DNA of 5,162 bases from Proteiniphilum sp. (lineage in GTDB: Bacteria; Bacteroidota; Bacteroidia; Bacteroidales; Dysgonomonadaceae), in assembly GCA_031255275.1 (NCBI GenBank), contig JAIRSV010000002.1, positions 1-5,162 on the forward strand. Direction: 5' to 3'. Shown in pieces: positions 1 to 4,188 of this stretch (the stretch's first letter is position 1; each line of letters starts with the position of its first letter). The position numbers and the translations under genes are program-made. Under the pieces are notes generated by a model, which ran no database searches, was not told the origin of the DNA, and was given only the letters and a program-made list of their open reading frames with translations.

Positions 1-81
1 ATACTGGCTTACACGATTAATTCGGTCGGCTGGAAGCGGAATGGCGATTATATCTTCAATGATATACTGTCATTATCGTAA
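1..81 (+). CDS. C-terminal end of an unidentified plus-strand gene (partial)
   Basis: Reading from base 1 in frame 1 gives 26 codons and then TAA at 79-81. The peptide ends in GWKRNGDYIFNDILSLS, which has a natural-looking mix of aromatic, charged and aliphatic residues. The start lies before the window. If real, this gene converges on the minus-strand operon that ends at 201, leaving a gap of about 120 bases. I do not recognise the family. The fragment is too short to prove it is coding, and an overlapping frame that is open from 41 to 265 is the competing reading. That competing frame runs into the 3' end of the lipoprotein gene and looks less protein-like. Confidence 0.4.
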   Translation: MLAYTINSVGWKRNGDYIFNDILSLS

Positions 82-200
82 CCCTCCGTTATTACGGCAG
101 ACTTTATACAAATCCTTTACCGCCCGGGTATGGGTGTTGGCATGCAATGCCCACCAACATTCGTGTAAACCAATATTTCAAAGAGCGTTCGCGGTGATGC
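82..200. other. Convergent intergenic gap, no gene seen
   Basis: This gap lies between the putative plus-strand gene end and the 3' end of the minus-strand operon. It holds a small inverted repeat, GGCAT at 139-143 and ATGCC at 147-151 with a 3-nt loop. No T-run follows it on either strand, so it cannot be called a convincing intrinsic terminator. Nothing else was recognised. Confidence 0.5.
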
Positions 201-539
201 CTAATCGGCGGCCTTTGTTGTCAGCAGAATATTCGCCTCAGCCTTTTCACCGATCACGGCGGTAACCGTTTTGCGGTTGGTTTGATAGCCGGTCTTTTGC
301 ACGGTAACGGTATATTGTGCTGCATCCAGATTTTCAAACTCATACCGCCCGTCGGTACCGGTGGTCTGCGATTTGCCACCGGGACTTAACGTTATGGCGG
401 CTCCGCTTATCGGGTTGCCCGTTTCCGCATCGCTCACCACGCCGTGAAGCGTGGCAAACAAATCACGATCAGGTTTTGAACAACTGCTGCTCCCAATAAG
501 GAACAGTGCACAGCTTAATAATAAAAATACTTTTTTCAT
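201..539 (-). CDS. Small lipoprotein with a carboxypeptidase-regulatory-like domain
   Basis: The 112-aa product begins MKKVFLLLSCALFLIG and reaches a lipobox-like SSSC, with Cys20 as the likely lipidated residue. This fits Sec export and signal peptidase II processing, giving a mature protein of about 93 residues. Residues 30-108 match the carboxypeptidase D regulatory-like (transthyretin-like) beta-sandwich pattern: GVVSDAETGNPISGAAITL, then TGTDGRYEFENL, then YTVTVQKTGYQT. In Bacteroidetes this fold is common in envelope proteins and in the N-terminal parts of TonB-dependent transporters. Here it is the whole mature protein, so it probably acts as a binding or structural module and not as an enzyme. 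It is the last gene of the minus-strand cluster, 20 nt after the paralogous lipoprotein gene 560-901. Its start codon lies inside one copy of a direct repeat. GC is about 50% by hand count, much higher than in its paralogue. The precise role is unknown. Confidence 0.85.
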   Translation of the reverse strand: MKKVFLLLSCALFLIGSSSCSKPDRDLFATLHGVVSDAETGNPISGAAITLSPGGKSQTTGTDGRYEFENLDAAQYTVTVQKTGYQTNRKTVTAVIGEKAEANILLTTKAAD

Positions 540-571
540 TCTGTTATTGGTTTTAAAAATTAATAGCTAAT
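532..571 (-). repeat. Direct repeat copy 1 (gene junction, about 40 nt)
   Basis: On the minus strand this copy runs from the last codons of gene 560-901 through the intergenic gap to the first codons (ATGAAAAA) of gene 201-539. It matches the copy at 894-934 with one 1-nt gap and one substitution. The core at 548-571 is 24 bp and identical in both copies. In this copy the core is read as I-S-Y-stop at the end of the upstream gene. Confidence 0.9.
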
Positions 572-901
572 ATCTGCTGTAACAGTTTCTCCCGGAGAAA
601 CAAGAATTCCTCGTCTTGAACCTGCTACTCCTTCTACCCATACTGCATTTATCATGGAGCTGGCAGAAATATTTTCAAAAGAGAATCTTCCATCACTTCC
701 CGTTACATAACCGGATTTTGATATAGGTCCTTCGATATAAATCCCTATACTTACATTTACTCCTCCTCTTGGTTCTCCCGTTGCTTTATTGAATACAGTT
801 CCAACAACGTTTCCTGTTGTAGCTTTTTTTTCCACTTCATCGGATTTTTCACAAGCCAAAAACGTGAACAAAATCAATCCGATTATAGCAATCTTTTTCA
901 T
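560..901 (-). CDS. Small AT-rich lipoprotein, carboxypeptidase-regulatory-like fold
   Basis: The 113-aa product starts MKKIAIIGLILFTFLAC, a clear lipoprotein signal peptide with lipobox F-L-A-C and lipidated Cys17. The residues after Cys, EKSDEVEKK, are rich in Lys and acidic residues. This resembles the lipoprotein export signal described for surface lipoproteins in Bacteroidetes, so surface exposure is possible. Residues 30-80 carry the regulatory-like pattern GNVVGTVFNKATGEPRGGVNV, followed by VTGSDGRFSFENI, as in the neighbouring lipoprotein 201-539. The two are probably distant paralogues. The gene starts 14 nt after the stop of gene 916-1686. GC is about 38% by hand count against about 50% in gene 201-539, and copies of a 40-nt direct repeat span both of its ends. 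Together these suggest late insertion into the operon. No enzymatic residues or specific function are apparent. Confidence 0.85.
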   Translation of the reverse strand: MKKIAIIGLILFTFLACEKSDEVEKKATTGNVVGTVFNKATGEPRGGVNVSIGIYIEGPISKSGYVTGSDGRFSFENISASSMINAVWVEGVAGSRRGILVSPGETVTADISY

Positions 902-934
902 CCTGTTACTTGGTTTTAAAAATTAATAGCTAAT
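894..934 (-). repeat. Direct repeat copy 2 (gene junction, about 41 nt)
   Basis: This copy spans the last codons of gene 916-1686, the 14-nt gap and the first codons (ATGAAAAA) of gene 560-901. Its core at 911-934 is identical to 548-571, a spacing of 363 bp. In this copy the core is read in another frame, as A-I-N-F-stop. The same DNA therefore supplies two different C-termini. Confidence 0.9.
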
Positions 935-1686
935 GAAATGCCACCCGTATTGAGGGTTGCATACGGAAGAATTTTCAGATCGGCATTGTCGGCCAGGCGA
1001 ATGTGCGGGCTTCCCTTTGCGGCGATACCGTCGATCACGTTCCACACGTAAATTGCTGCCGCGCCGGCAATAAAGCCGTTGCGAAGGTTTTGCATATTGT
1101 CCGCATTGCTGATATGGTCTCGCTTGGAAGCGGCGTCGTGCGTAGTATTTATCTTCGATTCGTAGGACGACCGCAGTCCCTCACATGCTACCACTCCGCC
1201 AATAAGCGCCACTTCGCCGGCAATAAACAAAAATCCCTTTACCTTACTTCCCTTATAGATTTGCGCCATACCGGGCACAAAAACGGAGGAAGAAAAATTA
1301 TACTTGCCGTCAAATACCTGTTTGTCAAAATCGGGTGGATACTGCACGTTTTTTTGTACGGCTATCAACACATACACCATTCCCGATTTCGTATGTTTCA
1401 CCGCCATTTGCTTTACTTTTTTGTTGCTTGCGGGCAACGTAATTTCAAGCCCACTGTCCATATCGGACAGCGCTTGCCGGTTAACCATTAACCCCACGCT
1501 TTCGCCCGAAGCGTCTATCAGCGCGTTATTAAACGCTTCCTGCAGATTGACGCCGGCCCCTGTGGACAATACCACATTGGAGAGTCGCGAAACGGGTTTG
1601 TGGATATACCATTCGGGAGCATCGGTCTGTGCCTGGGATACGGCACACAGACCTATGAATAACAGGGCTATAACTGTCCGTTTCAT
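916..1686 (-). CDS. Secreted or membrane protein with PGMAQIYKG motif (DUF5683-like)
   Basis: The 256-aa product has a signal peptide, MKRTVIALLFIGLCAVSQAQ, with likely cleavage just after the SQA site. The mature N-terminus, with PEWY at 24-27 and then STGAGVNLQEAFNNALIDASGE, resembles the LPP20/FlgT-type pattern in which a Trp-containing start is followed by an Ala-rich helix. The second half carries PGMAQIYKG at 138-146, then a hydrophobic segment at about 150-168 and a second at about 203-220. This PGxxQxYxG plus two-helix layout recalls DUF5683 or TM2-like domains of Bacteroidetes envelope proteins. The chain ends ISLAINF, and a terminal Phe after a beta-like stretch is often seen in outer-membrane proteins. 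The start codon overlaps the stop of the upstream gene as ATGA, implying translational coupling and a functional partnership. Family assignment is from memory of motif patterns. No catalytic residues are visible and the function is unknown. Confidence 0.8.
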   Translation of the reverse strand: MKRTVIALLFIGLCAVSQAQTDAPEWYIHKPVSRLSNVVLSTGAGVNLQEAFNNALIDASGESVGLMVNRQALSDMDSGLEITLPASNKKVKQMAVKHTKSGMVYVLIAVQKNVQYPPDFDKQVFDGKYNFSSSVFVPGMAQIYKGSKVKGFLFIAGEVALIGGVVACEGLRSSYESKINTTHDAASKRDHISNADNMQNLRNGFIAGAAAIYVWNVIDGIAAKGSPHIRLADNADLKILPYATLNTGGISLAINF

Positions 1687-2300
1687 TGGGTTCCTCCTTC
1701 TTTAGCGTTATTAGCCGTGGCCGCATCCAATTCTTTCTGCATCCACTGCCGGAATTTTTCGCTGTCGTAATCCACCTTTGCTGCTTCAAGTTCCGAGGCA
1801 ATGTCTTGATTGACTCCTTTCACGGGTACATGAATCACCGTGTAATTAATATAGGTGCCGGCATCGGTTATTTCCAGTGTCTCAAAGCATACTCTTCCGG
1901 CATATTTCTCAATGGCTTTTTCTCCGGTAGAAGTGGCAATACTTTCCAGCTTGTCTGCGGACAACTTTTGGGAAGACGGCACGGTCTTGTCATTTAAATA
2001 GGACTGTACGCCATTCTTGATCACACCAATGTAGCGTGATGCAATATCTGCTATGGCCGCACTGTTGGCTTCCCGCATTGCATCCCTCTCGTTCATTTTT
2101 GGGGAACTGATACCCAGCCCGGCCATGTATTCGCCCGGCTTGTCCATAACATACTCAATGCATGGAGTTTTTACGCTCACCCTCCTGGGTGGCGGATCAA
2201 GAGCCAGACTGAGAGACGAACCAGGCACTGCTTTGCAGTCTGTCATCATTACATTCACACATATCGCTATCAAAGCGATAAAAATCACTGTTTTCTTCAT
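1683..2300 (-). CDS. Secreted LPP20/FlgT-like protein, first gene of the operon
   Basis: The 205-aa product starts at the ATG at 2300-2298. A TTG three codons upstream (2309) is in frame, but the ATG directly precedes the KKTVIFIALIAICVNVM hydrophobic signal and is preferred. Cys22 follows M-T-D, a poor lipobox because of Asp at -1, so cleavage after C-K-A (residue 24) by signal peptidase I is more likely. The region GEYMAGLGISSPKMNERDAM (56-75), then the Ala-rich helix REANSAAIADIAS (76-88) and the strand YTVIHVPVKG (153-162), fit the LPP20/FlgT N-terminal-like fold found in envelope proteins. The C-terminal 30 residues are charged and probably helical. The stop overlaps the next start (ATGA), and the two products may work together in the periplasm or at the outer membrane. 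Family membership is moderately sure and the specific role is unknown. Confidence 0.8.
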   Translation of the reverse strand: MKKTVIFIALIAICVNVMMTDCKAVPGSSLSLALDPPPRRVSVKTPCIEYVMDKPGEYMAGLGISSPKMNERDAMREANSAAIADIASRYIGVIKNGVQSYLNDKTVPSSQKLSADKLESIATSTGEKAIEKYAGRVCFETLEITDAGTYINYTVIHVPVKGVNQDIASELEAAKVDYDSEKFRQWMQKELDAATANNAKEGGTQ

Positions 2301-2314
2301 TGTCTTCAAATTTT

Positions 2315-2332
2315 AAAATTTACGAAATTGTT
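2315..2332 (+). repeat. 18-bp direct repeat, left copy
   Basis: AAAATTTACGAAATTGTT at this site recurs at 2821-2838 with one mismatch (T to G at the sixth base). The copies lie 506 bp apart and bracket most of the odd intergenic DNA. They could be the trace of an insertion or a shared site. No terminal inverted repeats were found just inside them. Confidence 0.6.
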
Positions 2333-2507
2333 TATTATAAGATAATTATTACTATACTCAAATGCATGGCTCCCGCAAACGATAAAAAATCGCCTGTGGT
2401 AAAGAATTATACTTGTCTGAAAAAATGTTTTGGAAGAGAATTCCGGTGGTGTTTTCTCCCGGATTGAGTGGAAAAAGTCGCTTAATCTACTGAAAATAAG
2501 GTGTTTA

Positions 2508-2518
2508 CCCCCCCCCCC
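2508..2518 (+). repeat. Homopolymeric C11 tract
   Basis: Eleven consecutive C (G11 on the minus strand) lie about 208 nt upstream of the first gene of the minus-strand operon. Tracts of this length are prone to slipped-strand changes and to sequencing errors. If the operon is transcribed from the candidate box at 2726-2733, the tract lies within its 5' leader. Confidence 0.9.
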
Positions 2519-2607
2519 ACGAAATTTGGACCGGAGAGAGGGTGTTTTGACTGTTGCCTTCCGCTTTGGTCGGACGACTTTGCAAAACCGGCAGTAGCGC
2601 TTTGGGT

Positions 2608-2627
2608 AGCCGTGATGTTGTACGGCT
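2608..2627. other. Inverted repeat, 6-bp stem
   Basis: AGCCGT (2608-2613) and ACGGCT (2622-2627) are perfect inverted arms around an 8-nt loop. The repeat lies just before the competing hairpins at 2654-2678. No T-run follows on either strand, so it is not a standard intrinsic terminator. Confidence 0.5.
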
Positions 2628-2653
2628 GTGTTTTCGTGTTCATATTTTTTTTC

Positions 2654-2678
2654 ACGGGATACCCCGTACGAATACGGG
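2654..2678. other. Overlapping, mutually exclusive hairpins
   Basis: Three arms are present: ACGGG (2654-2658), CCCGTA (2663-2668) and TACGGG (2673-2678). The middle arm can pair with the left arm (5 bp, loop ATAC) or with the right arm (6 bp, loop CGAA), but not both. Eight T precede the group on the plus strand, which is the wrong side for a plus-strand terminator. A switching role is inference only. Confidence 0.5.
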
Positions 2679-2725
2679 AATTCCAACCTCTTTAAAAATA
2701 TCTCGAAAAACTGTAAATTTTATGG

Positions 2726-2733
2726 CAAAGGTA
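2726..2733 (-). promoter_or_regulatory. Candidate Bacteroidetes -7 promoter box for the minus-strand operon
   Basis: On the minus strand the bases read TACCTTTG, matching the Bacteroidetes -7 consensus TAnnTTTG. It is the only such match I found on this strand in the intergenic region. A TTTG lies upstream (2749-2746), but with a spacing of only about 12 nt where about 19-21 is expected, so the -33 element is unsupported. Use of this box would give a leader of over 400 nt before gene 1683-2300. Confidence 0.35.
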
Positions 2734-2776
2734 TATCATTGAATCCAAATATTCGTTACATGAAAACCTTTTTTTT

Positions 2777-2796
2777 CGGCGAATCGCCATTTTTTT
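2777..2796 (+). terminator. Weak terminator-like hairpin with T-tract
   Basis: GGCG (2778-2781) and CGCC (2785-2788) form a short stem around AAT, followed by A and seven T (2790-2796). The stem is only 4 bp, another T8 precedes it, and no plus-strand gene lies upstream for it to serve. It is listed only as a possible site. Confidence 0.2.
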
Positions 2797-2820
2797 GCTG
2801 TTTTCCCTGAATTTTCTCTG

Positions 2821-2838
2821 AAAATGTACGAAATTGTT
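2821..2838 (+). repeat. 18-bp direct repeat, right copy
   Basis: This is the second copy of the repeat at 2315-2332, with 17 of 18 bases the same. An ATG made by the single mismatch opens a 20-codon frame ending at 2886, which is not supported as a gene. Confidence 0.6.
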
Positions 2839-2942
2839 GCTTCGGGTGATCTTCAAATCACAGATTATCCGCTTGACGGATTTTGATTCGGCATGAGGTG
2901 CATGTCGCGACGAAAGGTTATTCCGGTTTTCATTGCATTGCG

Positions 2943-2958
2943 CCGGCAGGGCTGCCGG
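2943..2958. other. GC-rich inverted repeat
   Basis: CCGGCAG (2943-2949) and CTGCCGG (2952-2958) are perfect 7-bp arms around two bases. They lie in a GC-rich patch ahead of the epimerase gene and overlap another small pair (CGGAT at 2956-2960 and ATCCG at 2967-2971). No T-run follows. The role is unknown. Confidence 0.5.
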
Positions 2959-3078
2959 ATGCGGAGATCCGTCTGCGAAACGGGTGACCGGGGCGGGTGC
3001 GGCAAAGCGGGGATATGTGTTTGGCGTGTCGCCGGCTATTTTTCAGGAAAGTTCAATCTCCGATACTGAAGTTATCGT

Positions 3079-3101
3079 TATTTTTGTGCGACAGTTAAGG
3101 A
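3079..3101 (+). promoter_or_regulatory. Promoter -7 box and ribosome binding site of the epimerase gene
   Basis: TATTTTTG at 3079-3086 is a perfect match to the Bacteroidetes -7 consensus TAnnTTTG. No good -33 TTTG was found at the expected spacing. Transcription would begin close to 3093, giving a very short leader. AAGGA at 3097-3101 lies 7 nt before the ATG at 3109 and is a fair Shine-Dalgarno-like site, supporting that start. Confidence 0.6.
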
Positions 3102-3108
3102 AATATCT

Positions 3109-4125
3109 ATGCAAAAGAGAAGGATTCTCATCACCGGCGCCAGCGGATTCATAGGCAGCTGGGTGACGGAGAGGGCGTTGGAACTGGGATACGAGACCTG
3201 GGCGGGCGTCCGCCGGAGCAGCAGCCGGCAATACCTGCGGGACGGGTGCACGGGCTTTATCGACCTGCACTATGCCGACAAGCAGAAACTGAAGGAGCAG
3301 TTCCGGGAGTTTGCCGGCGAACAGGGCTTTTTTGACGACATCGTGCATATTGCGGGAGCGACGAAAGCTCGTCGCAGGGCGGATTTCGACAGGGTGAACT
3401 ACGAACAGACCCGCAACCTGGTGAACGCGCTGATAGAAACCGGCAATACGCCGCGCTCGTTTGTGTATATGAGTTCGCTCGACGTAATGGGGACGGGCGA
3501 CGAAACCGGATACACTCCTATGAGGCCCGATAAAATTCCCGCGCCCAACACGGCGTACGGAAAAAGCAAGCTGAAAGCCGAAAACTGGCTCAAGAGCCTC
3601 GGCGACAACTTTCCCTACCTGATTCTTCGTCCCACGGGCGTGTATGGCCCCCGCGACAGGGATTACCTTATCCTGATGAGGGCCGTGAAAAACGGACTGG
3701 ACATCGGGGCGGGTTACAAAAAACAGCTCCTTTCGTTTATCTACGTGGAGGATCTGGCTGACGTTGTTTTCACCCTTATCGAAAAGGGAATCCGGCGAAA
3801 AGAGTATTTCGTCGCAGACGGGGATGTTTACACCGACGCGCAGTTCAACGCCATTGTGCGGGATGCGCTGCACCGGAAAAACGTGTTGAGGGTAAGAATC
3901 CCGCTCTTCCTGATAAAGCCGGCGGCGGTGATCAGCGAAAAATTCGTGGCGCTCCTCGGCCGGACTACGACTTTCAACAGCGACAAATACCGGATTATGA
4001 AGCAGCGCAACTGGGCGTGCGACGTCTCGCCGCTGAAAGCGGACATCGGATTTCGACCCGGATACAGGCTGGCTGAGGGGGTGAAAAAAACCGTGGAATG
4101 GTATCAGCGCGAAGGGTGGCTGTGA
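3109..4125 (+). CDS. NAD-dependent epimerase/dehydratase (extended SDR family)
   Basis: The 338-aa product is a cytosolic Rossmann-fold oxidoreductase of the usual length for extended short-chain dehydrogenases. The nucleotide-binding motif is ITGASGFIGSW with GxxGxxG at 10-16. Further marks are HIAGATK at 80-86, FVYMSSLDVMG with the catalytic-type Ser at 122-123, the Y150-x3-K154 catalytic pair in AYGKSK, and LRPTGVYGPRD at 173-183. Arg35-Arg36 after the second strand could favour NADP(H), which is inference. The C-terminal half is the substrate domain and ends in VEWYQREGWL. The substrate is not determinable: nucleotide-sugar epimerases, dihydroflavonol-reductase-like enzymes and 3-beta-HSD-like enzymes all share this layout. 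An in-frame TGA at 3067 and the RBS before 3109 support the start. The gene has its own promoter box and lies 63 nt before the HAD-thioesterase gene on the same strand. Confidence 0.93.
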   Translation: MQKRRILITGASGFIGSWVTERALELGYETWAGVRRSSSRQYLRDGCTGFIDLHYADKQKLKEQFREFAGEQGFFDDIVHIAGATKARRRADFDRVNYEQTRNLVNALIETGNTPRSFVYMSSLDVMGTGDETGYTPMRPDKIPAPNTAYGKSKLKAENWLKSLGDNFPYLILRPTGVYGPRDRDYLILMRAVKNGLDIGAGYKKQLLSFIYVEDLADVVFTLIEKGIRRKEYFVADGDVYTDAQFNAIVRDALHRKNVLRVRIPLFLIKPAAVISEKFVALLGRTTTFNSDKYRIMKQRNWACDVSPLKADIGFRPGYRLAEGVKKTVEWYQREGWL

Positions 4126-4143
4126 TGTGCTTCGCCAACCATT

Positions 4144-4178
4144 TTCAACGCTCAACTTTCGACTTTCAATTCTCAACT
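4144..4178 (+). repeat. Five-unit, 7-bp intergenic tandem repeat
   Basis: Five consecutive degenerate heptamers follow consensus YTCAACT: TTCAACG, CTCAACT, TTCGACT, TTCAATT, CTCAACT. They fill over half of the 63-nt gap between the epimerase stop and the next start. Similar TCAACTTTCAA-type strings are, from memory, common between genes in Bacteroidales. Their function is unclear. Confidence 0.8.
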
Positions 4179-4188
4179 AAATAAGACT

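Larger units (their letters stand above)
2301..3078. other. Long non-coding region between divergent gene sets
   Basis: About 800 bases separate the minus-strand operon from the plus-strand epimerase gene. Open frames here (for example minus 2306-2686 and plus 2501-2695) start at TTG or GTG, are low-complexity and match no family I know. The left half is AT-rich, while 2930-3030 is GC-rich. The region holds a C11 tract, several short inverted repeats, T-runs at 2645-2652, 2769-2776 and 2790-2796, an 18-bp direct repeat (2315-2332 and 2821-2838) and a candidate minus-strand promoter box. A 20-codon ATG frame at 2824-2886 is probably chance. The region could be a long regulatory leader, a decayed gene or an interspersed element. 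Confidence 0.6.

Noticed and set aside
139..151. Inverted repeat GGCAT/ATGCC as a bidirectional terminator between convergent genes
   Set aside because: The stem is only 5 bp and there is no T-run on either strand.
1003..1705. Plus-strand frames of 162 and 133 codons across gene 916-1686
   Set aside because: They are antisense to a gene with a signal peptide, ATGA coupling and coherent motifs.
2306..2686. Minus-strand frame of 126 codons in the long intergenic region
   Set aside because: It starts at TTG with no ATG alternative, has a Gly run made by the C11 tract, and overlaps the leader. No family resemblance.
2867..2885. ATCCG/CGGAT hairpin followed by TTT as an intrinsic terminator
   Set aside because: Short stem, only a few T and no plus-strand gene upstream to terminate.
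2933..3154. Plus-strand frame overlapping the epimerase start
   Set aside because: It begins at a TTG, overlaps the epimerase 5' end in another frame and reads as low-information protein.
3043..4176. 377-codon open frame on the minus strand, longer than the epimerase gene it opposes
   Set aside because: It is antisense to a gene with clear GxxGxxG and YxxxK motifs, its start lies in the heptamer repeat, and its product looks like no known family.
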